Positions 1 to 9,067 of a stretch of DNA of 26,728 bases are shown piece after piece; within the stretch, counting starts at the first letter, position 1; every line of letters begins with the position of its first letter. Below the pieces are notes generated by a model, which was not told the DNA's origin, searched no databases, and was given only the letters and a program-made list of their open reading frames with translations. A program made the translations under genes and the position numbers. The stretch comes from Streptomyces violaceorubidus (lineage in GTDB: Bacteria; Actinomycetota; Actinomycetes; Streptomycetales; Streptomycetaceae), in the NCBI RefSeq assembly GCF_000717995.1, contig NZ_JODM01000050.1, forward strand, positions 1 to 26,728, read 5' to 3'.

Positions 1-306
1 CGGACACCCCCCGGCGCGGCCCCGACCCCCCACCGAACCCACCGCGCCACCCGCACCCCCACCGGAGCCGCACAGGCGCGACCCGCACCCCCACCCACCC
101 CGCACAGGCGCCGCAGGCACCCGCAGGCACCCGCAGAGGCACCACCCTCCAGTGGCACCCCGCTATCCCACACGTCATGTCCCCGTAACCATCGATTCAG
201 ACAGCCTTGCGAGGCTCACCGAATGAAGCCGACCGAGCCGCACCCTTCCGGGCCCTGGGGCCCCTCCGACGCGCCTGACACGCGCGCGGCGCGGAAGAAT
301 GGGTTC
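1..306. other. Non-coding leader region upstream of ppk
   Basis: No convincing gene is seen here. The first 160 bases are very C-rich, with short iterations such as the repeated CGCAGGCACC near 110-135. Bases 173-205 carry a PHO-box-like array listed separately. An in-frame ATG at 223 would lengthen ppk by 28 residues of proline-rich sequence, but the ATG at 307 is the better start. The left edge may hold the end of an upstream intergenic region; nothing coding can be supported. Confidence 0.6.
173..205 (+). promoter_or_regulatory. Candidate PHO box (PhoP site) upstream of ppk
   Basis: Three consecutive 11-base units, CGTCATGTCCC, CGTAACCATCG and ATTCAGACAGC, share the phased core (G/T)T(C/A)A at the same place in each unit. 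This fits the direct-repeat layout of Streptomyces PhoP sites (consensus near GTTCACC). The fit is poorer than at pstS. ppk is a known PhoP target in Streptomyces, so the position about 100 bases before the chosen start is sensible. The call is an inference from spacing and partial consensus. Confidence 0.45.
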
Positions 307-2547
307 ATGAGGCAGCCGAACACCCAGGCAGAGGTCCAGCACACGCAGCCCTCCGTGGGCTCCATCGCGGCGCACCGCCCCGACACCGTGGCCGCCACCG
401 TCTCCGGCCTGGAGCCGGACATCGACGCCGACCTCGACGCGTACGAGGAGTCCGAGGAGTCCCAGGACGGCGGCGCCCGCCTCCCGCAGGGCCGTTTCCT
501 GGACCGCGAGCGCAGCTGGCTCGCGTTCAACGAACGTGTGCTCGAACTCGCCGAGGATCCGAGCACCCCCCTCCTGGAGCGGGCCAACTTCCTCGCGATC
601 TTCGCCAGCAACCTGGACGAGTTCTTCATGGTCCGCGTCGCCGGCCTCAAGCGCCGCATCGCGACCGGCGTCGCCACCCGCTCCGCCTCCGGCCTCCAGC
701 CCCGCGAGGTGCTGGACATGATCTGGGCCCGCTCCCGCGAGCTGATGGCCCGGCACGCCGCCTGCTTCCACGAGGACGTCGCCCCGGCCCTCGCCGAGGA
801 GGGCATCCACCTGGTCCGCTGGAGCGAGCTCGCCGAGAAGGAGCAGGCCCGCCTGTTCACCCTCTTCCGGCACCGGATCTTCCCGGTCCTCACCCCCCTC
901 GCGGTCGACCCGGCGCACCCCTTCCCGTACATCTCGGGCCTCTCCCTCAACCTCGCGGTCGTCGTCCGCAACCCCGTCACGGGCCACCGCCACTTCGCCC
1001 GCGTCAAGGTCCCCCCGCTGCTCTCCCGCTTCCTGGAGGCCTCTCCGGGCCGCTACGTCCCCGTCGAGGACGTCATCGCCGCCCACCTGGAGGAGCTGTT
1101 CCCGGGCATGGAAGTCCTGGAGCACCACACCTTCCGCCTCACCCGCAACGAGGACCTGGAGGTGGAGGAGGACGACGCGGAGAACCTCCTCCAGGCCCTG
1201 GAGAAGGAGCTGATGCGGCGGCGCCTGGGCCCGCCCGTCCGCCTGGAGGTCGAGGAATCCGTCGACCGCGAGGTCCTGGACCTCCTCGTGCGCGAGCTCA
1301 AGATCGGCGAGGCGGAGGTCTACCCCCTCCCCGGCCCCCTGGACCTCACCGGCCTCTTCCGCATCCACAGCATCGACCGGCCCGAGCTGAAGTACCCGAA
1401 GTTCGTCGCCGGCACCCACCGCGACCTGGCCGAGGTCGAGTCCGCGTCCGCGCCGGACATCTTCGCCGCTCTGCGCACCAAGGACGTCCTGCTCCACCAC
1501 CCGTACGACTCCTTCTCCACCTCCGTGCAGGCGTTCCTGGAGCAGGCCGCCACCGACCCCGACGTCCTCGCGATCAAGCAGACGCTGTACCGGACGTCCG
1601 GCGACTCCCCCATAGTCGACGCCCTCATCGAGGCGGCCGAGTCCGGCAAGCAGGTCCTCGTCCTGGTGGAGATCAAGGCCCGCTTCGACGAGTCCGCCAA
1701 CATCAAGTGGGCCCGCAAGCTGGAGGAGGCCGGCTGCCACGTCGTCTACGGCCTGGTGGGCCTGAAGACCCACTGCAAGCTCTCCCTGGTCGTACGGCAG
1801 GAGGGCGAGACGCTGCGCCGCTACAGCCACGTAGGCACCGGCAACTACCACCCGAAGACCGCCCGCCTCTACGAGGACCTGGGCCTGCTCACCTCGGACC
1901 CGCAGGTCGGCGCGGACCTCTCCGACCTGTTCAACCGCCTCTCCGGCTACTCCCGGCGCGAGACCTACCGCCGGCTGCTCGTCGCACCCAAGTCGCTGCG
2001 CGACGGCCTCGTCTCCCGCATCCACAAGGAGATCCAGCACCACCGCGCCGGGCGTCCCGCCCACGTCCGCATCAAGGTCAACTCGATGGTCGACGAGGCC
2101 GTGGTCGACGCCTGCTACCGGGCGTCCCAGGCCGGAGTGCCGGTCGACGTGTGGGTGCGCGGCATCTGCGCGCTGCGCCCCGGGGTGCCGGGCCTGTCGG
2201 AGAACATCCGGGTCCGCTCCGTCCTCGGCCGCTTCCTGGAGCACTCGCGGGTCTTCGCCTTCGGCAACGGCGGGGAGCCCGAGGTGTGGCTCGGCAGCGC
2301 CGACATGATGCACCGCAACCTCGACCGCCGGATAGAGGCCCTGGTCCGGGTCACCGACCCGGCCCACCGGGCGGCCCTGAACCGGCTCCTCGAGAACGGC
2401 ATGTCCGACGGCACCGCCTCCTGGCACCTCGGCCCGGACGGTGAGTGGACCCGGCACGCGACCGACGCGGACGGCCAGCCCCTGCGCAACATCCAGGAGA
2501 TGCTCATAGACGCCCGGAGGCGCCGGCGTGGCACAGCGACACCTTGA
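307..2547 (+). CDS. ppk: Polyphosphate kinase (PPK1)
   Basis: PPK1 reversibly transfers the terminal ATP phosphate to polyphosphate, and at low phosphate can regenerate ATP from the polymer. The 746-residue product has the family's full length. The N-terminal domain begins near residue 62 ([17 protein letters not shown]), followed by the [14 protein letters not shown] segment. The two phospholipase-D-like C-terminal domains carry the expected catalytic histidines: His489 in LKTHCKL, the autophosphorylated residue, and His669 in [12 protein letters not shown]. The [15 protein letters not shown] stretch is also typical. The ATG at 307 is preferred: GGAAG lies about 10 bases upstream, and the product starts where Streptomyces homologues usually do. 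The ATG at 223 remains possible. The 3' end overlaps the CHAD gene by 20 bases, so the two are co-transcribed. The family call is certain; only the start is open. Confidence 0.97.
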   Translation: MRQPNTQAEVQHTQPSVGSIAAHRPDTVAATVSGLEPDIDADLDAYEESEESQDGGARLPQGRFLDRERSWLAFNERVLELAEDPSTPLLERANFLAIFASNLDEFFMVRVAGLKRRIATGVATRSASGLQPREVLDMIWARSRELMARHAACFHEDVAPALAEEGIHLVRWSELAEKEQARLFTLFRHRIFPVLTPLAVDPAHPFPYISGLSLNLAVVVRNPVTGHRHFARVKVPPLLSRFLEASPGRYVPVEDVIAAHLEELFPGMEVLEHHTFRLTRNEDLEVEEDDAENLLQALEKELMRRRLGPPVRLEVEESVDREVLDLLVRELKIGEAEVYPLPGPLDLTGLFRIHSIDRPELKYPKFVAGTHRDLAEVESASAPDIFAALRTKDVLLHHPYDSFSTSVQAFLEQAATDPDVLAIKQTLYRTSGDSPIVDALIEAAESGKQVLVLVEIKARFDESANIKWARKLEEAGCHVVYGLVGLKTHCKLSLVVRQEGETLRRYSHVGTGNYHPKTARLYEDLGLLTSDPQVGADLSDLFNRLSGYSRRETYRRLLVAPKSLRDGLVSRIHKEIQHHRAGRPAHVRIKVNSMVDEAVVDACYRASQAGVPVDVWVRGICALRPGVPGLSENIRVRSVLGRFLEHSRVFAFGNGGEPEVWLGSADMMHRNLDRRIEALVRVTDPAHRAALNRLLENGMSDGTASWHLGPDGEWTRHATDADGQPLRNIQEMLIDARRRRRGTATP

Positions 2548-3868
2548 CCCGACGGACCCCGCGGCGACCGCGACCGCCGGACCGCCGCAACCCGCGACCC
2601 CGCGCGCGACCACGACCACGACCGCCACCGCGCGCGAGGACGCCGGTACGAGCGGTCCGCGTGCCGACACGGGCACCGACGCGGGCACCGACGCACTGGT
2701 CGGCTACCTGCGCGCCCAGGCCACGGAGTTCCTGCGCGCGCTGCGCCGGCACCGGGAGTCGGGAACAGGATCCGGCACCGGGACGGGAGCGGCAGCCCGA
2801 ACGGAGGCGCCGGGCGCGAACGGCGCGTACGCCGGCCCGGACCGCGCGGCCCCGCCCGCGGACGACGTGGACGCGGCCCGCGCCCTGCGCCGCGCCGCCC
2901 GCCGCATCAGCGCCACCCTGCACACCTTCCAGCCGCTGCTGGACGCCGACTGGGCGGAGGAGATGCGCCCCGAGTTGGCCTGGCTGTCCGGCACGCTGGC
3001 GATGGAGCACGCCTACGCGTCCCGTCTGGAACGCCTGCTCCAGGCCCTGCACCGGCTCTCCGGTTCCACGGCGTTCCCGGCCCCGCGGCCGGTGGGCCGG
3101 GCCGCCGTCACCGCGACCGTGCCCTCCGCCGCGTCCCCCGTACCCGCCAGCGGCCACCCGGCGTCCGCGAACCGCGGCAACCTCACGGTGGGCGCGGCCA
3201 AGGCGGGCGCGCTGCTCGACCGGCAGCTGACCCTGGCCCGCACCCGGGCGCACTCCGCCGCCCTCCAGTGCCTGGGCAGCAGCCGCTTCCACGCCGTCGC
3301 CGACAAGGTCGCCTTACTGGCCAGCGAAGTCCCGCTGAGCCCCGCCGGCCGCAGGTCCGCGTCCGCCTCTCCCCACCCCGCCTCCCACCCCGCCTCCGAC
3401 GCCGCGCCCGTCGACCTGCGCCCGCTGGCCACCGCCGCGCAGGAGCGCCTCACCGACGCCGTGGCCGCCCTCCCGCTGGTCACCGCGGGCAGTCCGTACA
3501 ACGCCGAGGCCCTGATCCACGGGCTCTCCCCGGACCCCGCCCCCCACCCCCAGGACGCCCCGTGGCACCAGGTCCGCCTGCTGCTGCGCCTGCACCGCTA
3601 CGCCCTGGAGGCGCTGTCCGGGGCGGCGGCCGGGGCCGACGAGGACACCGTGGACGTGCGCCTCCTGGCCGCCGGCGAGGCCCTGAACCGCCACCGCGAC
3701 GCCGCGGAGGCCGCCGCGGCCGCCGCCCAGGCCGCCCGTACCCCGCGCATCGCCCCGGCCACGGCGTACGCGCTCGGCGTGCTCCACGCCGACCAGCGGC
3801 ATGAGGTGGAGGCGGCGCGGTACGCGTTCCAGCACAGCTGGCGCAAGGAACCGATCAGGCTGCCGTAG
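2528..3868 (+). CDS. CHAD-domain protein, polyphosphate-associated
   Basis: This 446-residue protein begins at a GTG with GGAGG seven bases upstream, inside the end of ppk. Residues 1-110 are low-complexity, rich in Thr, Ala, Gly and Pro. From about 115 there is an alpha-helical CHAD-like domain with [18 protein letters not shown], the counterpart of the usual VHxMRVxxRRLRSxLxxFxPLL helix, then [24 protein letters not shown] domains bind polyphosphate and often sit beside polyphosphate enzymes, so the overlap with ppk suggests a role in granule binding or PPK control. The histidine normally opening the first CHAD helix is Asp here (VDAARALRR), and the C-terminal half is divergent, so polyphosphate binding is inferred, not shown. 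No transmembrane segment or signal peptide is seen. Confidence 0.85.
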   Translation: MAQRHLDPTDPAATATAGPPQPATPRATTTTTATAREDAGTSGPRADTGTDAGTDALVGYLRAQATEFLRALRRHRESGTGSGTGTGAAARTEAPGANGAYAGPDRAAPPADDVDAARALRRAARRISATLHTFQPLLDADWAEEMRPELAWLSGTLAMEHAYASRLERLLQALHRLSGSTAFPAPRPVGRAAVTATVPSAASPVPASGHPASANRGNLTVGAAKAGALLDRQLTLARTRAHSAALQCLGSSRFHAVADKVALLASEVPLSPAGRRSASASPHPASHPASDAAPVDLRPLATAAQERLTDAVAALPLVTAGSPYNAEALIHGLSPDPAPHPQDAPWHQVRLLLRLHRYALEALSGAAAGADEDTVDVRLLAAGEALNRHRDAAEAAAAAAQAARTPRIAPATAYALGVLHADQRHEVEAARYAFQHSWRKEPIRLP

Positions 3869-3988
3869 GACGGCTTACGCACTGAGTGGGCCCTGCACGG
3901 GCCCTGCTTGGGAACCGCACAGGAACCGCGCGACCACTCCGTAGGCATGCGCGGAGCCCGCCGCAAGAGCAACGGGAGGAACACGGCC

Positions 3989-4423
3989 GTGAGCCTCGCA
4001 CACGACGACCCCACGGTCCGCGCGGCCGGCTGCGTCCTGTGGCGCCCCCGCCCCGCGACCTCGGCCGCGTCCCCCGGCCTGGAGCTGTGCCTCGTGCACC
4101 GCCCGAAGTACGACGACTGGTCGCACCCGAAGGGCAAGCTCAAGCCCGGTGAGGACCCGCTCGCCGGCGCCCTGCGCGAGGTCGCGGAGGAGACGGGGTA
4201 CGCCGCCGAGCCGGGCCCCGAGCTGCCCACCGTGCGCTACCTCGCGAACGGCCGCCCCAAGGAGGTCCGCTACTGGGCCGCGGCGGCGGGCGCCGGTGCC
4301 TTCACCCCCTCCGACGAGGTCGACCGCATCCTGTGGCTGACCCCGGACGCGGCCCGTACCCGCCTCACCGAACCCCGGGACCGCGACCTCGTCGACGCGC
4401 TGCTGGCGACGCTCCCCACGTAG
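3989..4423 (+). CDS. Nudix hydrolase, MutT-like
   Basis: This 144-residue Nudix hydrolase cleaves nucleoside diphosphates linked to another moiety. The Nudix box spans residues 49-71 with the full GX5EX7REVAEETGY pattern, so the Mg2+-binding glutamates (Glu64, Glu67, Glu68) are present. The preceding HRPKYDDWSHPKGKLKPGE resembles the MutT1/diadenosine-polyphosphate hydrolase group. Mycobacterial MutT1 carries an extra histidine-phosphatase domain; this protein does not. The GTG at 3989 is chosen because GGGAGGA ends 8 bases before it; upstream in-frame starts (TTG 3908, ATG 3947) lack a comparable site. It lies 120 bases after the CHAD gene. Its place between polyphosphate and phosphate-uptake genes suggests a substrate such as Ap4A, an inositol pyrophosphate or an oxidised nucleotide, but this cannot be decided here. 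Confidence 0.93.
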   Translation: MSLAHDDPTVRAAGCVLWRPRPATSAASPGLELCLVHRPKYDDWSHPKGKLKPGEDPLAGALREVAEETGYAAEPGPELPTVRYLANGRPKEVRYWAAAAGAGAFTPSDEVDRILWLTPDAARTRLTEPRDRDLVDALLATLPT

Positions 4424-4759
4424 CCGACCACTGAACCGAGTACGGAACCGCCCACCCGACCGTCCACCGATCCGCCCACCGGACAGATCCCCGGACCGTC
4501 GGCGGACCACCCCCCGATCCGGCCCCCCGACCGGCCCCGGACCTTCCACCGATCCGCCCCCGGACAGATCCCCGGACCGTCGGCGGACCGCCCCCCGATC
4601 CGGCCCCCCGAACCGACCCCGAACCGACCCCGGACCGTCCACCGATCCGCCCCCGATCCGGCCCCCCGGACCGACCCCGGACGGGCCCCCGACCACCTCC
4701 GGAACCCACCCGTGTCCTCGACGTAAGCGTTCCGTGACCTCACCGCACCGTCCACAGGG
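4424..4759. repeat. C-rich tandem repeat between the Nudix gene and pstS
   Basis: No gene is seen. Three imperfect copies of a C-rich unit start at about 4461, 4543 and 4636 (spacings 82 and 93 bases) and end near 4700. Each copy opens with (G/T)TCCACCGATCCGCCC. Copies 1 and 2 share ACAGATCCCCGGACCGTCGG and the following CGATCCGGCCCCCC. Copy 2 has an extra 11-base GAACCGACCCC duplication; copy 3 lacks the middle. The minus strand has repeated runs of four to six G. The array stops about 60 bases before the pstS PHO boxes. The top strand is too C-biased to form a convincing terminator hairpin. Confidence 0.8.
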
Positions 4760-4803
4760 GTTCACCCCGCGTTCATTTACGCCCTTCGGCGCCTTCATCT
4801 GAT
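4760..4803 (+). promoter_or_regulatory. PHO box array (PhoP operator) of pstS
   Basis: Four contiguous 11-base units are seen: GTTCACCCCGC, GTTCATTTACG, CCCTTCGGCGC and CTTCATCTGAT. Units 1 and 2 match the Streptomyces PHO consensus closely, unit 4 keeps the TTCAT core, and unit 3 is poor. This is the layout expected for PhoP binding overlapping the -35 region. TAATTT at 4809-4814 is a plausible -10. Transcription would rise on phosphate starvation through PhoR-PhoP. Confidence 0.85.
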
Positions 4804-4835
4804 CTGCCTAATTTCGGCCTTACCACTCCTCGCAC

Positions 4836-4858
4836 GCCGCCGAATTCAGGACGGCGGC
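4836..4858 (+). promoter_or_regulatory. Hairpin in the pstS 5' leader
   Basis: GCCGCCG (4836-4842) can pair with CGGCGGC (4852-4858) across a 9-base loop. It ends four bases before the GGAAGGA ribosome-binding site at 4863-4869. It could stabilise the leader or affect translation initiation; no known riboswitch is recognised. Confidence 0.4.
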
Positions 4859-4879
4859 TCCTGGAAGGAACTCCCTCAA

Positions 4880-6007
4880 GTGAAGCTTCAGCGCATGAAC
4901 CGGCGGGCCCTCGCTCTCGGTGCTCTCGCCGTCTCCGGCGCCCTGGCCCTCACGGCGTGCGGCTCGGACGACACCGGCGGCAGCAGCAACGGCAGCGACG
5001 CCAGCGCCTCCGCCAACAGCAACATCAAGTGCGACGACGCCAAGGGCCAGCTCCAGGCGTCCGGCTCCTCCGCGCAGAAGAACGCCATCGACGCGTGGGT
5101 CAAGCAGTACGTCGCGGCCTGCAACGGCGTGCAGATCAACTACAACCCGACCGGCTCGGGCGCGGGCATCACCGCCTTCACGCAGGGCCAGACCGCGTTC
5201 GCCGGTTCGGACTCCGCGCTGAAGCCGGAGGAGATCGAGGCCTCGAAGAAGGTCTGCAAGGACGGCCAGGCCATCGACCTGCCGATGGTCGGCGGCCCGA
5301 TCGCGGTCGGCTTCAACGTCCCGGGTGTCGACACCCTGGTCCTGGACGCCCCGACGATGGCCAAGATCTTCGACAGCAAGATCACCAACTGGAACGACGA
5401 GGCGATCAAGAAGCTCAACCCCGAGGCCAAGCTGCCCGACCTCAAGATCCAGGCCTTCCACCGCTCGGACGAGTCCGGCACCACGGACAACTTCACCAAG
5501 TACCTCAAGGCCGCCGCGCCCGACGACTGGAAGTACGAGGGCGGCAAGTCCTGGGAGGCCAAGGGCGGCCAGTCCGCTCAGGGCTCCTCCGGTCTGGCCG
5601 GCCAGGTGAAGCAGACCTCCGGCGCCATCTCGTACTTCGAGCTGTCCTACGCCAAGGACGGCATCAAGACCGTCGACGTCAAGACCGCGGCCGCCGAGCC
5701 GGTCAAGGCCAGCGTCGAGAACGCCACCGCCGCCATCGGCGGGGCCAAGGTCGTCGGCACCGGCAAGGACCTCGCCCTGGAGCTGGACTACACCCCGGAC
5801 GCCGCGGGCGCCTACCCGCTGGTCCTGGTGACGTACGAGATCGCCTGCGACAAGGGCAACAAGGCGGACACCCTGCCCGCCACCAAGTCCTTCCTGAACT
5901 ACATGGCCTCGGAGGACGGCCAGGGCCTGCTGGCGGACGCCGGCTACGCCCCGATGCCCACCGAGATCATCACCAAGGTCCGCGAGACCATCTCGGGCCT
6001 GAGCTGA
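4880..6007 (+). CDS. pstS: Phosphate-binding lipoprotein PstS
   Basis: PstS is the extracytoplasmic receptor that captures phosphate and delivers it to PstCAB. The 375-residue precursor has a lipoprotein signal peptide: MNRR positive region, hydrophobic residues 10-24, lipobox LTAC with Cys27 as the lipidated residue. A Gly/Ser/Asn-rich linker follows, then the phosphate-binding fold with NPTGSGAGITAF near residue 93 and the FAGSD and DESGTTDNF motifs that contact phosphate. The GTG start has GGAAGGA ten bases upstream. A PHO box array lies upstream and a long hairpin immediately downstream, which fits strong, partly independent expression relative to pstCAB. Family and role are secure. Confidence 0.97.
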   Translation: MKLQRMNRRALALGALAVSGALALTACGSDDTGGSSNGSDASASANSNIKCDDAKGQLQASGSSAQKNAIDAWVKQYVAACNGVQINYNPTGSGAGITAFTQGQTAFAGSDSALKPEEIEASKKVCKDGQAIDLPMVGGPIAVGFNVPGVDTLVLDAPTMAKIFDSKITNWNDEAIKKLNPEAKLPDLKIQAFHRSDESGTTDNFTKYLKAAAPDDWKYEGGKSWEAKGGQSAQGSSGLAGQVKQTSGAISYFELSYAKDGIKTVDVKTAAAEPVKASVENATAAIGGAKVVGTGKDLALELDYTPDAAGAYPLVLVTYEIACDKGNKADTLPATKSFLNYMASEDGQGLLADAGYAPMPTEIITKVRETISGLS

Positions 6008-6012
6008 CCCGA

Positions 6013-6046
6013 GTGCGGTCCGGTCCCCGCGGGGGCCGGACCGCAC
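6013..6046 (+). terminator. Long hairpin between pstS and pstC
   Basis: GTGCGGTCCGG (6013-6023) pairs perfectly with CCGGACCGCAC (6036-6046), and the TCCCCGCGGGGG between them can extend the stem. It starts six bases after the pstS stop and has no T tract. It is most likely a partial terminator or a 3' mRNA stabiliser that lets pstS exceed pstCAB. This reading is inferred from structure and position. Confidence 0.75.
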
Positions 6047-6130
6047 CGTCCGGTGCACCGCCGCCAGGAGCCCCCGACCGGGGCTCCGCCCGAGCCGCCG
6101 ACCACGCGGCTCCGCAGACCGGAGAACCCG

Positions 6131-7141
6131 ATGGACATAACAACGGACACCCAGAAGCCAGCCCCCTCACCCACGCCCCAGCAGCCCGCCGCCGGGAACA
6201 CGAGCGCCGCCCGCGGCGTCACCCGCCCCGGCGACCGGATCTTCGTCGGGCTCTCCCGCGGGTCCGGCATCCTCGTGCTGGTCATCATGGCCGCCATCGC
6301 GGCCTTCCTCACCTACCGCGCCGTCCTCGCCATCGGCGACGACGAGGCGAACTTCTTCACCAGCTTCGAATGGAACCCGACCGGCACCCCGCCGGAGTTC
6401 GGCATCGCGGTCCTGGCCTACGGCACCATCGTGTCGTCGATCATCGCCATGGCCATCGCCGTCCCGATCTCGGTCGGCATCGCGCTGTTCATCACGCACT
6501 ACGCGCCGCGCAAGCTGGGCGGTCTGATCGGCTACGTGATCGACCTGCTCGCCGCGGTGCCCTCGATCGTCTACGGCCTGTGGGGCGCGCTCGTCCTGGT
6601 GCCGCACCTGGACGGCCTCTACGGCTGGCTGGACCAGTACCTCGGCTGGACCGGGATCCTCGAGTGGAACGGCGGCGCGGGGCGCTCGCTGTTCACCGTG
6701 GGCATCCTGCTCGCGATCATGATCCTGCCGATCATCACCAACGTCAGCCGCGAGGTCTTCCGGCAGGTCCCGCGCATGCACGAGGAGGCCGCCCTGGCCC
6801 TCGGCGCCACGCGCTGGGAGGTCATCCGGATGTCGGTGCTCCCCTTCGGCCGCTCCGGCGTCATCTCCGCCTCGATGCTCGGCCTCGGGCGCGCGCTCGG
6901 CGAGACGATGGCCGTGGCCATGGTGCTCTCCCCGACCTTCGACATCGCCCCGAGCCTGCTCGACCCGGGCGGCGGCACCTTCGCCCAGAACATCGCCAGC
7001 AAGTTCAACGAGGCGACCCAGATGGGCCGTGACGCGCTGATCGCCTCCGGCCTCGTCCTGTTCGTCATCACCCTGCTGGTCAACGGCGGCGCCCGCCTGA
7101 TCATCGCCCGCCGCAAGGAGTACTCGGGGGCCAACGCATGA
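6131..7141 (+). CDS. pstC: Phosphate ABC transporter permease PstC
   Basis: PstC is one of the two membrane permeases of the Pst importer. The 336-residue product has a short Pro/Thr-rich cytoplasmic N-terminus, then about six hydrophobic helices (first near residues 45-65, ILVLVIMAAIAAFLTYRAVL). The EAA-type loop that docks on PstB is present as EEAALALGATRWEVIRMSVLP, followed by LGRALGETMAVAMV. The ATG at 6131 is preferred, with GGAGA five bases upstream; the reading frame is open further upstream but has no good site there. The gene ends in an ATGA overlap with pstA, showing translational coupling. Confidence 0.96.
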   Translation: MDITTDTQKPAPSPTPQQPAAGNTSAARGVTRPGDRIFVGLSRGSGILVLVIMAAIAAFLTYRAVLAIGDDEANFFTSFEWNPTGTPPEFGIAVLAYGTIVSSIIAMAIAVPISVGIALFITHYAPRKLGGLIGYVIDLLAAVPSIVYGLWGALVLVPHLDGLYGWLDQYLGWTGILEWNGGAGRSLFTVGILLAIMILPIITNVSREVFRQVPRMHEEAALALGATRWEVIRMSVLPFGRSGVISASMLGLGRALGETMAVAMVLSPTFDIAPSLLDPGGGTFAQNIASKFNEATQMGRDALIASGLVLFVITLLVNGGARLIIARRKEYSGANA

Positions 7142-8187
7142 GCAACGCAACCCTGACCCCCAAGAACCGCAGCTCCCTGCGCGCCGCCACCCTGCCCCAG
7201 TGGTTCCCCTGGGCGGTCGCGGCCGGCTCGGTCCTCCTCGGCTTCGGCATCAGCGCCGCCGCCGGGCTGGACAGCAGCATCCAGTGGGCCCTGATCGCGG
7301 CGGTCCTCTTCGTCGCCGGCTCGTACGGCATCTCGGCCCGCGTCGAGGGCGGCCGGCAGGCCAAGGACCGGGTCGCGACCAGCATGGTGTGGGTCGCCTT
7401 CCTGATGGCGCTGATCCCGCTGGTCTCCCTGATCTGGGAGACCGTGAAGCAGGGCGTGAAGGTCCTCGACGGCTACTTCCTGACCCACTCGATGGGCGTG
7501 GTCGCCGACAGCGAGCCCGGCGGCGGCATCTACCACGCCATCCTCGGCACCCTGGAGCAGGTCGGCCTCGCCACGCTGTTCTCCGTGCCCATCGGCGTGC
7601 TCACCGCGATCTACCTGGTCGAGTACGGACGCGGCCGGCTCGCCAAGGCCGTCACCTTCTTCGTGGACGTCATGACGGGCATCCCGTCGATCGTCGCGGG
7701 CCTGTTCGTGCTCAGCCTGTGGGTCCTGATCCTGGACATGGGCCCGTCCGGCGTGGCCGGCTCGTTCGCCCTGTGCATCCTGATGATCCCCGTGGTCGTC
7801 CGCTCCACCGAGGAGATGCTCAAGCTCGTCCCGAACGAGCTGCGCGAGGCCTCCCTCGCCCTGGGCGTGCCGAAGTGGCGCACGATCCTGAAGGTGGTCC
7901 TGCCGACGTCGATCGGCGGCATCGTCACCGGCGTCATGCTGGCCGTCGCCCGCATCACCGGCGAGACGGCCCCCGTGCTGCTGCTGGTCTGGGGCACCGA
8001 CTTCATCAACGCGAATCCCTTCAAGGACCCGCAGGAGTCGCTGCCGATGTACATCTACCTGCAGTACGGCGCGGGCTCGGACGCGGCGTACGACCGTGCC
8101 TGGGCGGCGGCCCTGACGCTGATCGCCTTCATCATGATCCTCAACCTCGCGGCCCGCGGCATCGCCCGCTGGAAGGCCCCGCGATGA
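7138..8187 (+). CDS. pstA: Phosphate ABC transporter permease PstA
   Basis: PstA is the second permease of the Pst importer. The 349-residue product has several hydrophobic helices (near residues 22-40, 48-64, 78-97, 138-165, 180-205 and 330-348). The EAA loop reads LREASLALGVPKWRTILKVVLP, then GETAPVLLLVWG, both typical of PstA. The ATG overlaps the pstC stop by four bases, with GGGGG seven bases upstream. The N-terminus carries two extra hydrophobic segments before the core, as in other actinobacterial PstA proteins. It is followed by an 88-base spacer and then pstB. Confidence 0.96.
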   Translation: MSNATLTPKNRSSLRAATLPQWFPWAVAAGSVLLGFGISAAAGLDSSIQWALIAAVLFVAGSYGISARVEGGRQAKDRVATSMVWVAFLMALIPLVSLIWETVKQGVKVLDGYFLTHSMGVVADSEPGGGIYHAILGTLEQVGLATLFSVPIGVLTAIYLVEYGRGRLAKAVTFFVDVMTGIPSIVAGLFVLSLWVLILDMGPSGVAGSFALCILMIPVVVRSTEEMLKLVPNELREASLALGVPKWRTILKVVLPTSIGGIVTGVMLAVARITGETAPVLLLVWGTDFINANPFKDPQESLPMYIYLQYGAGSDAAYDRAWAAALTLIAFIMILNLAARGIARWKAPR

Positions 8188-8275
8188 CATTGTGCGGCTT
8201 CGCCGCGCGGCGGGTCGCTGACGCGACCGACGCACGAGCAGTCAGCGACTCGGACCGAAAGAAGCAGTGATACCC
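8188..8275 (+). promoter_or_regulatory. pstA-pstB spacer with inverted repeat
   Basis: GTCGCTGAC (8214-8222) and GTCAGCGAC (8241-8249) form a perfect 9-bp inverted repeat with an 18-base loop. A smaller GCGGC-TTC-GCCGC hairpin precedes it. The elements could tune pstB expression, act as a processing site, or mark a secondary promoter. No T tract follows, and pstB must be expressed with pstCA, so a full terminator is unlikely. Confidence 0.45.
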
Positions 8276-9052
8276 ATGGCCAAGCGCATAGATGTCAGCG
8301 GCCTCAACGCCTACTACGGCTCCTTCCTGGCCATCGAGGACATCTCGATGACCGTCGAGCCCCGCTCCGTGACGGCCTTCATCGGCCCCTCCGGCTGCGG
8401 CAAGTCCACCTTCCTGCGCACGCTCAACCGCATGCACGAGGTCACCCCGGGCGGCCGCGTCGACGGCAAGGTGATGCTCGACGACGAGAACCTCTACGGT
8501 GCCGGCATCGACCCGGTGGCCGTGCGCCGCGAGGTCGGCATGGTCTTCCAGCGCCCGAACCCGTTCCCGACGATGTCGGTCTACGACAACGTCGCGGCGG
8601 GCCTGCGCCTGAACGGCAAGTACAAGAAGTCCCAGCTGGACGACATCGTGGAGAAGTCGCTGCGGGGCGCCAATCTCTGGAACGAGGTCAAGGACCGCCT
8701 GAACAAGCCGGGCTCCGGCCTCTCCGGCGGCCAGCAGCAGCGCCTGTGCATCGCGCGGGCGATCGCGGTCGAGCCGAACGTCCTGCTCATGGACGAGCCC
8801 TGCTCGGCCCTGGACCCGATCTCCACCCTGGCGATCGAGGACCTGATCGGCGAGCTGAAGGAGCGCTTCACGATCGTCATCGTGACGCACAACATGCAGC
8901 AGGCGGCGCGGGTCTCGGACCGTACGGCTTTCTTCAACCTGGCGGCGGTCGGGCAGCCCGGCAAGCTGATCGAGATCGACGAGACGGAGCGCATCTTCTC
9001 CAACCCGTCGGTCCAGGCCACGGAGGACTACATCTCCGGCCGCTTCGGCTAG
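8276..9052 (+). CDS. pstB: Phosphate ABC transporter ATPase PstB
   Basis: PstB hydrolyses ATP to drive phosphate import and takes part in phosphate sensing with PhoU and PhoR. The 258-residue product has the usual length. It shows Walker A GPSGCGKS (residues 37-44), the Q-loop in FQRPNPFP, the ABC signature LSGGQQQR from residue 149, Walker B VLLMDEP from 169, and the switch histidine in IVTHNMQQA. The ATG at 8276 is preferred over the GTG at 8267, because GAAAGAAG lies about 11 bases before the ATG and only two before the GTG. It is the last gene of the pst operon and faces pit. Confidence 0.97.
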   Translation: MAKRIDVSGLNAYYGSFLAIEDISMTVEPRSVTAFIGPSGCGKSTFLRTLNRMHEVTPGGRVDGKVMLDDENLYGAGIDPVAVRREVGMVFQRPNPFPTMSVYDNVAAGLRLNGKYKKSQLDDIVEKSLRGANLWNEVKDRLNKPGSGLSGGQQQRLCIARAIAVEPNVLLMDEPCSALDPISTLAIEDLIGELKERFTIVIVTHNMQQAARVSDRTAFFNLAAVGQPGKLIEIDETERIFSNPSVQATEDYISGRFG

Positions 9053-9067
9053 ACCGCCCCTCCAACC

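Noticed and set aside
223..306. Longer ppk start at ATG 223
   Set aside because: The added 28 residues are Pro/Gly-rich and not typical of PPK, and the upstream site is weaker than that of ATG 307.
175..2688. Long open frame antisense to ppk
   Set aside because: It is an artefact of GC-rich third positions in ppk; the translation is a low-complexity Gly/Val/Ala/Asp string with no motif.
4424..4759. Repeat array considered as a CRISPR
   Set aside because: Copies are contiguous, imperfect and 82-93 bases long, without short identical repeats separated by unique spacers, and no cas gene is near.
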